The position numbers and the translations under genes were made by a program. Positions 45,190 through 57,591 of a stretch of 64,000 nt of DNA are shown here, one piece after another (position 1 is the stretch's first letter; the number at the start of each line of letters is the position of its first letter). This stretch comes from Rosa chinensis (taxonomy: Eukaryota > Streptophyta > Magnoliopsida > Rosales > Rosaceae), in NCBI RefSeq assembly GCF_002994745.2, contig NC_037092.1, positions 74,620,324-74,684,323 on the forward strand, given 5' to 3'. The notes under the pieces were generated by a model. That model made no database searches. It saw only the letters and a list, made by a program, of their open reading frames with translations, and was not told the DNA's origin.

Positions 45190-45903
45190 ATGGCGAGCGA
45201 GAACAATACCCAGATCTACCACGAGCGCCAGAAGCTTCAGTTTTGCCTCTTACACGCGCTCAACAATCTCTTCCAGGTACCTTTTTCAAGACCCATCTCT
45301 CTTTTCGTGTTAATTTTTCCGTAACTTTGGTTAGTTGCTCAGAACAAATGTTCTACAAGAAAACCCACTAATAGGTAATTAATGAGTTTGGACCTTCAAT
45401 TGGGTTTTGCTGATTACTAAAACAATGTTGTAAAACAGCAAAAAGATGCGTTTACTCGACCGAGATTGAATGAGATTGCTGCAAAACTTGTTCTTGAAGA
45501 ACCCAACAAGGAAACATGGACACCCTTATCTCTGCTCTTTAAACCCCATCATAATGCTCTTACTGGAAACTATGACATAAATGTGCTAATTGCTGCTTTA
45601 GAAGATAAGGGGAAGAATGTGGTTTGGCACGATCGTCGCAAGGGGGCTAATTCGATTGATCTAGATGGGGCTGAAGATGCTTTGATGGGTATTCTGCTTA
45701 ATGTTCCGGTTAAAAGGTTTGCGGGGCTGTGGAAAAGTAGGCATTGGATTACGTTGAGGACGATTGATGATGTTTGGTACGATTTGGATAGTGATCTTGA
45801 TGCTCCTCAGGCTTTTGAAGATAGTGGAAGAGTTAGAGAGTTCTTGGATTACATCATTGGGCATGGTGGAGAGGTTTTGCTTGTTCTGAATAATAAACAG
45901 TGA
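45190..45903 (+). CDS. Josephin-domain deubiquitinase (two exons)
   Basis: Exon 1 is 45190-45276 and exon 2 45439-45903, joined across a GT...AG intron of 162 bp. The product is 183 residues. The ATG at 45190 has a good context (AAGATGG) and opens MASENNTQIYHERQKLQFCL. The catalytic Cys19 lies in QFCLLHALNNLFQ, typical of the Josephin fold, and the His131 in RHWITL. Asp146 (DLDS) stands where ataxin-3 has its third catalytic residue, Asn. The whole protein is one Josephin domain with no ubiquitin-interacting motifs or polyglutamine, like plant and animal Josephin-1/2. Such enzymes cleave ubiquitin chains in the cytosol or nucleus. The gene appears intact. Confidence 0.93.
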
Positions 45904-47880
45904 GTTTGTTTCCCTGAATGTATCTTATCTATAGAATTTCCAAATGCTGTACAGAAACTCTGCCTGTAACAATTTTCATACAGAATTAGCTCACAGAAGA
46001 AAAAGTTTCACTTCTGAGGCTTGTTCCTGTTCCCTCAGTGTATCTTCTGTTTTATTGCATAAGGCTACTGAGGTGTTTTAGGAATTAATGGTGTGATGGT
46101 AGATTGGTAGGGGTTGCCAAAGATGCTGCTAGATGATTTCTGTAATTACATCTTTGGTGATCTTGAAAGGGTTTCTCAGCTGATATCGACACGACCGCTT
46201 TCTAAGTTGATCTTTCCCAGAAATGCTAAAGATTTGCTATTAGTGAGTTGTATGAGTGTGGATTGTGGAACATTTTGTGGACATAATGGAAAGATATATT
46301 TCATGTCATATTGTGAGTTTGTTGTTAGCCCATTCATTTCTAATTGGTTGATTGAAGATCTATCCGAAACCTAAACTCTGGAGGCATTTAGTGTGCTTCT
46401 CACGTTTTGTGGACTGGTTTACTTGTGCTGCTCATGCTCTGTAGAACCAGTGATTTTGCAACTCTAGGTGGTTTGTTCATAGACCCTATTTTCTGCGTAA
46501 TGAAGAGTTGGTATCCGGAGAGTTATTGCATTTGTTGGTATGCTTGCTATAGGCTCCTTAAAAAATTTTACTGGTACTTATTTTGATATTGTCTTAGCAT
46601 ATTGTTTAGTCTGTGAAATATCAGATTTGAGCTCTAATGCGTACTACTGTTTAGTGCGGTTTATCTATAGCATAAAGAAACCAAAAAACTGGGTGACACC
46701 TCTCAATACGACCAAGTGATACCTCTCCCTCAATGGCCCTAGTACTCCACTTCCATCTATTTGCCCTTTTACCTTTCAATCAGTAAATCAAAGGGCACTT
46801 AAAAGAAGGAATCCCCCTTAAAGACCAAACTTTGAAAGCCAATGCCCGCCAACAGGATGCTGACTTCTGTGCATTTCCTTGCATAGTTGCATCTTGATAA
46901 GGCCCTTTTCCACCTTTTTCCTTTTCTGGATCAATAGAACTTTTGTGGATGTGTTTTCTTGGCTCTTTTTTCACACCGGCCTTATATTGTTTCCCATTTG
47001 TTCCACCACCACCCGCAAGCAGTTGTGGGCTGGATAAAGCGAGTGTTTTGTTGGGAAAATGTTTAGACTACAGTGTTACAAACTCTTTCTGGAGTGGACG
47101 AGAACCTCATTATCACCAAGATTTAGTAGTAGTCCTGAATTGGATTTGCAACTAATAGTTGAATAGATATTTGAAGGCGGTGCTGGTAGATTTATACAGA
47201 ACTGAGGAAACTGACACTATAAGCAGTAGTCTTCTTAGGGATTAGGTGCTACTGTTTATTATCTGATATTAGATCAAACCTTAGTAAACCTGAGTTTCTT
47301 AGCAGACATGAATATCTGCTTTGTAAATGTGTCGTACACAACTATCAGGGTGAAAGTTTTTGGTCAGATGAGGCGTATATGTCTCTCTCGCAATCATCCC
47401 CAATAGGACACAATGGGTCTCTCAATCATCGCCAACAGGATACGACAGGTAGTTGTTGAAGGAGAGAATTAGACGCCCCACCCTATGATCGTATACAGTC
47501 ATACAGTGAATGTTTGCAGGCATGAGTCTGTGCACAAATTTGTTGTGACTGATTATTTGCACATGTTGATGATTTGATGCTGTGTCAAAATCATTTCTTT
47601 TCAAGTTTCATCCTCTCTAATCGTGTTTTGTATTTTGTTGATTGGAAGGATCAGAACTTTTTTATGCTTGCTCTACATGCAAGAAACTGTTTTCACAAGG
47701 ACGGATTTGCATTAGTGGGAAAACCCATTAGCTAAAGTTCACAAGGATAGATTTGCATTAGTATGAAAGCCAATTAGCTAAAGTTCATTCTTGATTACTG
47801 CTTCAGATCTTTCTCACCGTCCCAATCCTCCTTTTGGCATATCCTTTTGACACTCTTCTACCTTTGTGCTTTACACACCC
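45904..47880. other. No further gene seen
   Basis: The first part is probably the 3' UTR of the Josephin gene. The frames at 46114-46374 and 46943-47155 lack domains and good starts. A near-direct repeat (AGCTAAAGTTCA with TTAGT and AAACCCATTAGC) lies at about 47695-47790. Confidence 0.5.
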
Positions 47881-47882
47881 GC

Positions 47883-47888
47883 TATAAA
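47883..47888 (+). promoter_or_regulatory. TATA box
   Basis: TATAAA, followed by a CT-rich leader (CTCTCTCTATCTCTCTTTCC), 85 bp before the start codon at 47973. This is a typical plant core promoter arrangement. Confidence 0.65.
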
Positions 47889-47972
47889 ATTTCTACCCTG
47901 CTATCTCTTTGTTCAATTCGACTTGCACACACACTCTCTCTATCTCTCTTTCCTTCAAGTTTCAATAAGAAT

Positions 47973-48359
47973 ATGTCAATAAAAGCCAAGACCCAGGTGA
48001 GCAACAAGGATTATGTGAACAAGAAGACAGTCCTCTTTTCCAGACAAACTTCCAGTAACAGAGTTACCCAAAACACAAGGTTTGTAGACTTTAGGTTCAA
48101 GCTTTCTGCGTGGTCGGGATTCTTGCCTATGAGGTTACTCAAACATTTTGCTGACAAGGTGGCGGGAACTCTATGCTTGGGTATGGCCTCTGCGAGGGCG
48201 AAACCTTCAAGAAATGATTCTTCATCCAGAAGATCAATGCCATACGTGACACCGGGTGATTCTCATAGAGAAGAGGCCATAGAAGATTGCATTGAGTTCA
48301 TAAACTCTTCTTCTACTTTTTCAAGAGCAACTCCTATTGCGTCACAGGTTTCTTCTTAA
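47973..48359 (+). CDS. Small plant-specific protein, 128 residues
   Basis: I start at MSIKAKTQVSNKDYVNKK because a TATA box and CT-rich leader precede it; the upstream in-frame extension has no ATG. The protein is basic in the middle (KPSRNDSSSRRS) and ends with DSHREEAIEDCIEFINSSS and a Ser/Thr tail. The motif AIEDCIEFINSS recurs in small plant proteins that databases call Josephin-like or josephin-related (memory); no Josephin catalytic Cys or His motif is present here. It has no signal peptide or clear membrane span. It lies 2.1 kb downstream of the true Josephin gene, on the same strand. Function is unknown. Confidence 0.75.
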   Translation: MSIKAKTQVSNKDYVNKKTVLFSRQTSSNRVTQNTRFVDFRFKLSAWSGFLPMRLLKHFADKVAGTLCLGMASARAKPSRNDSSSRRSMPYVTPGDSHREEAIEDCIEFINSSSTFSRATPIASQVSS

Positions 48360-49160
48360 ATTTCTTGAAGTCTGGGAATGTTGATTCCAAACTGTTGTTA
48401 TTGTTAAATCGACTCCTAGTTTATAAGAATGGAAGCTTTGAAAGACGCGTTGGTTGTTGTCTTGTATAGATGTTTCATGTACTAAATAGGAAATCTATAT
48501 ATGCATATACTTAGTAAGTTGGCGGCCTTAAAGTATAAATGCACGTATTGCTTGATGTAAACCAGATATTGAATTTGTTTGTCTTTTGTTGAATCTTTTT
48601 TATGGCTCGATAGATAATTTGATAAGCCAAGACAATTCAATGCATTTGATTAACTGGTTTTCTTCTTTCAGTTTTTGACTAATTCAGTTCCTTGGGTTAT
48701 GAGATAAGAGCTAATTAATAGACTGACCTACCCCATTAAAACATGTAAAAATTACATTTGCAGGTAAGGGGTGATTGGTGTGGTTCCTTTTAAGAAGTCT
48801 TTGACTATCAATTGGGATCAGGTTTAGAAAACAAAGAAGCCTTGTGTCCTTTAAATACAGAGAAGCTCATCTTCAATACGTAAGCCATTGCTAAACAGAA
48901 CAAACAGATTGGAGTATATTTTTCCTGTTTTAGTCACATGATTACTATACAATCTCACAGTTCAGAATCCATCTGGCATCAAATTATCTTGGAACATATC
49001 ATATTAATTACCATGTATCTAATCATCAAAATGAATTAAAATTAAATTCCTTACATGTGGAAATATGAAGAAGGAAACAGCTTAATGTTCCAAAATGCTC
49101 AATGAGTAGATAAAGCAAGTATAGATACAGAGAATACTGCCTGAAATTCCCAGCTGAGAA
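48360..49160. other. 3' regions; no gene seen
   Basis: Probably the 3' UTR of the small protein gene and, on the other strand, that of TSP9. No coding region was found. Confidence 0.5.
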
Positions 49161-49170
49161 TGAAAACCAA

Positions 49171-49461
49171 TCATTCTTTTGCGAAAAGGCCTCCAAGGTT
49201 AAACCCACCCTTCTTCTTCGGCGGCTCCACCACCGTGTTCTTGCGGCCGCTGGTGGTTCCATCACTCTTACCCTCAACCTTCTTGAGTATGGGATCAACC
49301 TCTAGCAGCTGGTCCTCCTTTGCAATAACTCCACCTAGCCAACCAATAAAACCCTTCTCTTCTTTGCTTCCTCCTGCGCCCTTGGCTGCGGTTGCGGCGT
49401 ACACTCGGGTGTTTACTCTGGTGGTTACCATGGGAGCAAAGACCATTGTAAAGGAGGCCAT
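49171..49461 (-). CDS. TSP9: Thylakoid soluble phosphoprotein TSP9
   Basis: An intact 96-residue, intronless frame. It begins MASFTMVFAPMVTTRVNTRV, a chloroplast transit peptide of about 22 residues, then gives the mature chain AATAAKGAGGSKEEKGFIGW. The family signatures are EDQLLEVDPILKKVE, TTSGRKNTV (basic and Thr-rich, the region phosphorylated in spinach) and the Gly/Phe tail GGFNLGGLFAKE. TSP9 is a small, largely disordered protein on the stromal face of thylakoids. It binds LHCII and photosystem II and leaves the membrane after redox-dependent phosphorylation, linked to state transitions. Length matches the family. Light-type promoter boxes lie upstream. Confidence 0.92.
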   Translation of the reverse strand: MASFTMVFAPMVTTRVNTRVYAATAAKGAGGSKEEKGFIGWLGGVIAKEDQLLEVDPILKKVEGKSDGTTSGRKNTVVEPPKKKGGFNLGGLFAKE

Positions 49462-49555
49462 TTTAGGTTTATTGATAACAGAATCTAGCAGAGGAAAATG
49501 ATGGGAAAGTTGGAAAGTTGAAGTGAAATAAGAGGAGGGAGGCCAGGTGAGTAGG

Positions 49556-49792
49556 ATAATATATGAGTCCTACTGGCTGGAGTTGCTAAGTGAATGTGAG
49601 CCTTTGGATGGCTCTGTTGTTGGTTGCTTAGATTTGAATGGAAGTGTTTGTAGCACAAGCTCTCCACAAGCGTCTTATCTTCATTCCTTCCAGTTTTCTT
49701 TTGGTGTTGGTAAATTCTACAAAAAGAGGAAAACTATTTTGTAAGATGAGGGCTCATCCTTATTGGACACGGCTGTGAGTAAGACACGTGGC
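49556..49792 (-). promoter_or_regulatory. Promoter region of TSP9 with light-type boxes
   Basis: On the minus strand: an AT-rich TATA-like stretch at about 49556-49564, an I-box core GATAAG (49674-49679), a CCAAT box (49762-49766) and a palindromic G-box CACGTG at 49785-49790 followed on the plus strand by GC. This set is common in photosynthesis genes, and TSP9 reads away from it. Confidence 0.6.
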
Positions 49793-50004
49793 ATGACCAT
49801 AACCTGTGCACTTGGTAACCAAGTGGAGCTCAATTGGACCTTTTATTAGCTTGGTGCAAGAACAAATTAAGACTACATCCCCTTAATAGTGCCCATAATG
49901 TGTGGGAGCGTCCTAAGCACGTAGGGCAGAGGATGGTCCGGCTAGCCAACAAGTGTTTAAAATGTAAGCAAGTCAGTAAAGGACCGAAACATCTTTGCTG
50001 TTTT

Positions 50005-51190
50005 AAATTTTTTTTTTTTTTTGAATAAAGGGTTGGTGCGACTGCTCTCAAGCCTTAACTAATGAAACTGTCGAATACAAGGGGAGGACATTGAGCCTAA
50101 ACCCCTTATTACAATAGGCACCTAGAGAATATCTTGAAATAATATCATGACTCTCTACTAAACAATTGTATTTAATTACACACCAATTAGCAAAGAGCGC
50201 TCTACAGGCGACTCTATTTGCTTTACAGCGGTGAGACAACGGAAAGATAACTCGATCTGCAACTCGATTACAGCATAGTATAATTTCCATACTCACAGCT
50301 TTTCCATCATGTTGCCACTGGAAAAAACATCTAGTAACACTTAGCTTCACCCTGCCACTAGGAGGCAGTGACCATTTGACGAAACAAGGAACTCGCTACC
50401 TACCTAAAGCAGACAAGGCACTTAGAGTGCACATACAGACACACAGCCCGACTAGCCCTACATGACACATATAGGGAATTATTGCTCGCAAAATGCGCAA
50501 AACAACTAAACAACTTAAAATAGGAAAAATATATAAAGTAAAAATAACAACTTGGGCCGGGTCCACAAAGTGAGTCCAAACCCTATCTCCAGCCCAATCG
50601 AGCCCACCAGTTATGTCCAAGCCCAAAGAACCAAACCAGTAAAGTATCCAGCCCGCTCGGCCCAAAGCAGTAGCTGCGCCGCCCCACCACCAAAACCGCC
50701 GCCCCACCACCGACGTTGGGCCACTGTCACGCCTCTGTCGCCGTCCACCCATTGGCAGACAACATCGAGCAGCTTAGTCCTCCCAACACCAACCAGCATT
50801 TGGAAAATCTACAAAAGGCACCAGATTGATCGCCCGAACCTGCCATCAATCGCACTCAACAGTCGATCTGCTCCATCCGGCCATCAAATTCGGCCGGCCG
50901 ACCAATGACCGTCAACAGACACCACTCCGACCCAGCAAACTCCCTTTCTTTCTCTGATCCCCACTCGCTTCCACAACGCAGCGACTCCCTTCGATCGATA
51001 GTGGCGACACCGGACACCATCCGATCCAATCCTTCGAAGCTGAGACACAACCTTGAGAAAAAACACCCGTCCAGCCTCACCTAACAGCCACCGGCCAGGC
51101 TAGAGGCCGGCGCCGGCGCCGAGGCGCAGTCGGACAGGCACTATCACACACAGCGGCGTCCTCTAGGGTTTTCCTCTAGAGAGAGAGTTT
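50005..51190 (-). mobile_element. Non-LTR retroposon, near full length
   Basis: Poly-T at 50005-50022 is the tail. The 3' 400 bp match the plus-strand element at 6350-6733. The 5' part is GC-rich, with repeated GCCCAA motifs and, in complement, GGCGTCCTCTAGGG or similar near 51150. Overlapping frames at 50396-50752 and 50856-51080 have no reverse-transcriptase features. The 5' target duplication was not found. Confidence 0.7.
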
Positions 51191-52180
51191 TTACTATTGT
51201 TTCTTATTTTTAATTTTTAAAAACATGTGATTTTTAAACTTTATACACTTAACGAGTTGTTATTTGTGGGTTGTATCATTAGATCTATCAGATAGCATGA
51301 CTGAAGACAACTATCCATAAATCAGATTTCTAATCTCACAAGCCACAAATTGAGCAAATATAGTCTTTTGCATGAGTGCAAGTAATATGTCAAAAAAAAA
51401 AAAAAAGAATGGCTAAATGACGAAGAATGGTTCATGTAGTTTTGTCGTAGGTTTTCAACTTCAACTCTGACAGGTTTAATTGTGGATAAATTTGTTATTC
51501 TAGATGTCATAATGATTCTGTTTATTTGAAAAGCTTGTTCATGCAATTTTGGTACGATTTTGGCTATGATTCCAATAAGTTTCAATTGTAGCAAAGATAG
51601 ATTTTTTATTTTTGCTGTTATTACAATAACTTTGTTCAGCAGTTTATGTATTTTTTGATTTCCTGGTTGTTTTTCCAATGTTATCAAGTACTATAATCAA
51701 AACGTTATTTTTATTTGAAAAAGCAAAGAAATTGATTCCCCATTACTACTCCTCAAATGAAACGAGGTTTAAGGTTTTGCCACCACAATTGAACTTTTTC
51801 TCGTAAAAATTAAGTTCCCGAAAAACAAGAAGCACTTATAGAACATAAATATATCACCATCAAGAAAATACAAAATAAATGAAACAAATTGGGGAAAAAT
51901 TGAAAGTTCAGGTTCACTAGATAACAAACATGAAAAAAAGACATTAAGAAACATAGAAGGAGAGAATAGGATAGAGTACCAAACACAAAATGGGTTCTCT
52001 ATATATCTCAATCGTATGTTTTAGAGAAAATTAGATATAAACCCAATATTCTAAAAAGATATTGGAAAAAACTCATACATATTTTCTTATCAATTTATAC
52101 CAATCCATGTAGGCACACCTTCCTTGTAAGGTGTTGATGTATAATTAATATTTTTTCTTGTTGTCCTAGATTCTTAATTT
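51191..52180. other. No gene seen
   Basis: AT-rich spacer. Phe/Leu/Ile-rich minus frames (51322-51687, 51769-52011) reflect base composition. Confidence 0.5.
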
Positions 52181-52349
52181 ACCCTTGAGCCCCTTGTGTC
52201 GCCCAAACGTGGTGCTCCTCTCGTTGCCTCATTAAAAACCTTGCCAAGTAACAAAAATCCAGTGGGACAAAAATAACCTCGGTCGAAGGGGAAAAAGAGC
52301 ACAACACACCCTTCATGTTTTGAGACCATACATATAGACATCTCCCCCT

Positions 52350-55300
52350 GATAACTACAGTCATGAGAGTTCGGATAACTTCCGCAAACGATGCTACCAA
52401 CACGTTTCTCGAAAGTAGAATTTAGACAATAACTTAGTGAGCAAGTCTGCCACACTGTCCTCAGATCGAACCTAGTCCATTTTGATCTTGAGGAGAGTCT
52501 ATTGTTGCTGATTATGCTTGGTGTCGTCGCTTTTGATGTAGCCTTGCTTCATTTGTTCAAAACAATTAGCATTATCCTAAATGCTCGTAGGCTCATCTGT
52601 GGTAGACTTCAAACCACAATTGTTTCGAACATGCGTAATTATGGATTCAATCCATGCACATTCACGGAAATAATCTTTGCATTGTTCGAAGATATAGTGA
52701 CTAGGGTTTGTTCTGTAGACCTCTAAGATATCGTGGTCTTACCCATGGTGAACACTTAACCAGTTTGGGAATGACCTTTGTGTGGGTCAAAGAGATACCC
52801 AACATCAACAAAACCTTCCAAAACACACGTCGTCTTGGAATGGGGATAGAGGATGCAGGCTTGTGTTGGCCACGTTCCTGGTGTGTGATGGGTCCGAATC
52901 CATCGTCTCTCTGTAGGGATAGAACAAGCCCATATCAATTGTACATCTCAAGTATTGCAAGATATCTTTTACACTAATCCAATGGCGTCGCGTTGGCACA
53001 AAGCTATATCTAACTAACAAGTTCATGGCAAATGAGATCTCCGGTGTTGTGCATTGAGCTAAGTACAATAATGCGCATATTGTACTCCAGTATGGCACCT
53101 TTGCCTCTAGCATATCTTCGTCATCACCCTTTGGATGAAGAAGATCCATTTTAGGATCAAACTTACGGACGATCATGGGAATGATTGAAGGCTTGACCTT
53201 GTAAAAATGTCTAAGCCTCTATCAACACGATGCTCAAGTTCCACACCGAGAATCGTATTCTCTCAAAATCCTTCATCTCAAAATCGGATTTCAAGTGTTC
53301 AGCGGTTTCCCTTAACTCGTTAAGGGCTTCCAAAGAAGATCATGTCCAACATGAACCGTGATAGAATCCAAAACTTGTTATGGAAAAGCATGGGCATATC
53401 CCTTCTCAATCAAGTAGTCACTTTAGTGAGTGTTTCAACCTCATTGTAAACGCGCTCCGTGGTCTAGAGCCACATTGCTTCGGTAAATGAAGTTCATCAT
53501 GAATCTTCATGTATATTCCGTATCTAGAACCCCAGAGAGATACGTAGTGACCACATATGTAAGCTGCATATTCAGTTATTCAGAAACTACCAAACTGACA
53601 GGGTAGTGGAGTGCAATGACATCCATTACGGGAGAATATGTCTCATCGTAGTCGATTCCAGGGTGTTTTATGAGAAACCTTGCACCATAAGGCGAGATTA
53701 CTATCTCTTTTTCTCATCACGCTTTCTAACGAAGACTCATTAATCAACAGGTTTTATGTTAGGAGGTGTTGGTATCAATTGCTTGAAAACCTTCCTCTAC
53801 TTTAGAGAATCCAACTTAACCTGGATCGCATCTTTCCATTAGGCTAATTTTCTGTACATTGGTATTCATTCATCAATGGAGCATGATTCGATATCATCGG
53901 ACTCAACAAACTCATGTGCAATGAAATGCGCGAATACATCATCAATCATGATGGAGTTTCTATCCCACGTTTCATGTACACTAATGTAATTTTCATAGAG
54001 CTCTATATTCTCATGAATAGGTTTTGACGTTGAGGCGTTCCCCAACGATAACCATAATCCGGAAGATTCTCATGAGATGGATTTTGAGCATCGATGATCC
54101 AAGGATTGGTTTGTGCCAAAGTATCCTTCGAACCCACCGGCCTTCCACATATCCTAGCTAGGGCGATGGCCTATAACGCCAAAGTGCCACTCTCTATGGC
54201 ATTGGCGCCATGCCTACCTCCATGTAGGGTGGCGCTGCGTCCTCTCATAGGGACATCCATCCTTACAAGCATGTTTGCAATAGATATGTGTGATCTCGTC
54301 ACCTTAACGGGGATCGAGATGAGACATAGTGGGGACAGACCGTGACAATTCCTGTTGTTCCTGCTGAACATCCATGTTCTTATCTCCCCCTAACGACGAG
54401 AAGACTGTCTCTTCAAAGTGACAATATGCAAATCTAGCGGTAAGGAGATCGCCGAGCAAGGGTAGTAAGTGGCAGACGATTGTTGGAGTCTCGAATCCAA
54501 CGTAGTTGCCCATTTGTCTATAAGGAACCATCATCGAGCGCTATGGCAGCGTAGTTGGCACATAAATGGCACACTCAAATATGCGTAAGTACAGACACTG
54601 GTACCCAGTCACTAGCTGTAATGCAAATGTAGATTGAGTGGCGGTGGGTCGTAGAAGAATTAGCATAGCTGCATGAGATATTGCATCACCCCAAGTGGAT
54701 ATAAGGAGATTGGTGCGCATTACCAATGTCTGGACTACCATCATAGTCGTTTCCGCGAGACCATGTGGGTGTGTTCATGGGAATATGATGTCCAATATCA
54801 GTCCCAATGCATTAACCATCGAAAGTCTTCGATGTAAATTCTATAGCATTGTCAAGTCCAATTGACTGAATAGGGTGATCAGGGGAGTGAGCCCTTTGTC
54901 ATATGAGATATGTGCTAGGAGTGTAGTATAAGCAGCATTTACAGGTGGACAATGGCACAACACGTGACCAGCTTGTTTGCGTGTCAACTAACATCATGAG
55001 ATATTTAAACGTCCACAAGTTGATTAAATTAGTCCATAGAATCCCATGGATTCTATGTAAGAACAGAATGAGTACTGTCATATCACTTCCATAGGACGGT
55101 CTCAGTCCTAATTTTTCTAAAGAACGGGCTTTGTAAAACGAGCGAGAGGCCTTAGAAACAACCAATGAGAATTTTGGTTGGGCCCAAGCGTCTGAAACGC
55201 TATTTGAAGCAAAGTTGGTGATTGCAGCATCACCTGGGGTGTCATCACCATGATGGACGCCATCCATGGTATCATGAATAGGGACTGTGCCAGCCCTAGG

Positions 55301-56150
55301 CTGGTGGTAGACGGTGGCGCTAGAGGCAGCGGCGGCAGCCACACTTAGTCCAGGAATCAACTTTTGATTTATGCTTCGTTTCGCTCAAAAGAATGGATGT
55401 CCTTGTGAAGTTTTTAGTAGATGGATCATTATGACTAGGATGACTTTACCTGTCGTGACAAAGCCAATATGTGTCTAAATCCAAAAGATCTTCTCTCATA
55501 GCTTTGTTGGATTTAATAGCTCGAACAGTGACATAGAGTCCACTAGAGAGACACGTACATAAATTTCTCTAAGATGCGCCTTTATTCGCAATCATTAGAG
55601 GTATTGCAAAGGAACTCATTTTTGTCTGAAATCCGTTGCTTGAATAGCTCAATAGGGTTCGATTCTCCCTAGGAGCGTAGAAAATTTATGTGACAGTAAT
55701 CAAGGTGCCATTGGGCAAGTGGAATTTGGGCCATTCCATATCCTTGAACTAATTCTGATAGCCCAGCCATCGTAGTCACAAAGTCATATGCTCATAATCA
55801 AAATGTAGTCATAATGAAAAGAACTCGAAATTTTATTCATAAGCCAACGGACTACATCATTGTCTATTAACCATTAAGAGAATCTAATCCAAATGCTAGT
55901 TAAATGCAAAATAAAGGTTGTCGTTTGACTTCTTTCGGTAACTTCAAAATAAATATGACCAGGTGAGTAAAGAGATGTCAGTGGAGTAAAACTCGCTTAT
56001 GTACCACTTGTCTCAAAACCTTCCTAGACATCATACTCATTTTGAATGAGCCTATGTGAAGAAAAACTAAACCAATGACATTTACTACAAAGTATATGGC
56101 AAATGCCTATTACATCTCTCGGAAAAATAAAGACTTGAACAGAATTGACG
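52350..56150 (-). pseudogene. copia pol remnants (copy B)
   Basis: Fragments in scattered frames: an integrase piece with SIGLDNAIEFTSKTF (about 54850) and LVMRTNLLISTWGDAISHAA (54541-54744), and an RT/RNase H piece with YWSTICALLYLAQCTTPEIS and AMNLLVRYS (52805-53176), followed by a GFVDVGYLFDPHKGHSQTG segment. These define copia order and orientation. No frame exceeds about 150 codons. Confidence 0.88.
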
Positions 56151-56154
56151 ATCT

Positions 56155-57256
56155 ATTGATCCCAGCTAGATTTAAAGTCTTCAACTCTTCTCTCTAGATC
56201 ATATTCTTGATCTTTTTGTTCCACATAGTGAGCTTCTCTTGCTTCATAATATGCTTTGTAGGAGGTGACAATTTCTTTACGAGCTCTACAAATATGTGTC
56301 CAATGACCGGGTACTCCACATCGAGAATATACATCTCCTTACTCAGACTCCATTGATTGAGACTCTTTGAAAGCGTCATAAGGATGGCTCTAAGTGTTGG
56401 TGGCGCCACCAACATGGCCAGAGGTGTTGCCTCCCTCTCTTTTTCCACATTGACCTTTTCGGTTCCGTGCTCGTCTATTTTGGCGGTTACCTTTCTTAGT
56501 AGAGTGATTATATGGACCAGAACGTCTAGAAGTATCCCCAAGATTAGTGTTTCTCTCTTGGAGCCCTCCCTCAGGGGCGCAACTATAATTGGACTTTGGA
56601 ATATGCTCTATTTTCACGGATCTCGAATTATACTTCTTCACAAGGATGTTGTCATGCTTTTCAGCGACATTCATAGCTCTAATGAGCTCATGAAACCTTG
56701 TGATCTGTCCTGCAGTAACATTGATTCGATAGTTCTTAGCAACCATTAATGCAGAGACTGGGAGGGTAGAGAGAGTCCTCTCAATCAACATTGCATCTGT
56801 GATATCTTTTCCACAGAATTTTATTAAGGATTTAATGCGAAGTGCTTCAGAGTTGTAGTCAATAACTTATTTGAAATCACAGAAGTGGAGGCTATGCCAT
56901 CTCACTTCAGGAAGTAAGGAGTCACAGACGTTGCCAAATATTTCTTCGAGTGAAAACCACAGCTTTCTGGGGTTTTCTTCATTCATGTACTCGTACTAGA
57001 GTGAATCATCCTTATGACGAGTCATTAGGATGATGCCTTTCACCTTATTTACCTCCAAGGCTGCTCTATGTGCTTCCAAAGCTAGAGCTTGCTCAACAGT
57101 TAGCATGTCCTGGCTAGATTCGAGAATTGTATCCAAGATTCCATCGGCCTTGAGATGCTGGCGGACATCACGAACCCAGTTGTGATATCCAGAGCCAGTT
57201 GTTCTCAATGGTGCTAAGTCCAGTTTATTCAGGTTACTCATCCTGAAAGAGAACAA
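56155..57256 (-). pseudogene. copia gag remnant (copy B) with mutated zinc knuckle
   Basis: MSNLNKLDLAPLRTTGSGYH (57241 downward) opens a UBN2-like gag that stops at TAG near 56998. A later frame (56791-56390) carries KNYRINVTAGQITRFHELI and a basic Gly/Arg region. Near 56260-56330 the zinc knuckle reads YSRCGVPGHWTHIC: the first Cys of C-x2-C-x4-H-x4-C is Tyr, so it would not bind zinc normally. Confidence 0.85.
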
Positions 57257-57591
57257 GAAAAAGGGTTAGTTTCTGAGCAAAAAAGGTACCACGAAAACAT
57301 ATAAAGTTTCTGAGCTTAGTTGCTCCCAAGAAATTATGAATTTTTGAGCGTAATCGCTTCCAAGAAATTAGGGATTTCTGAGTATAATCACTTCCAAGAA
57401 ATCTGATTCCAATAGGTATTGGATTAGATCGAAACAATGATGTAAGTAGTCGATCATAAATTCTCTACAAACTCTAAGTTTGGAGATCTCAACAAGCCCC
57501 AACTTTGGAGTGATCAAGAACCCCCATAATTCGGCTTTTGGTCTCCCCTATGAAGAAGAAAAGGGAGTAGAAGAAGGGAGGTGTAATGCCC

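Noticed and set aside
46114..46374. 86-codon frame downstream of the Josephin gene as an extra exon
   Set aside because: The Josephin domain is complete and ends at a good stop; this frame has no homology that I recognise and no supporting splice pair.
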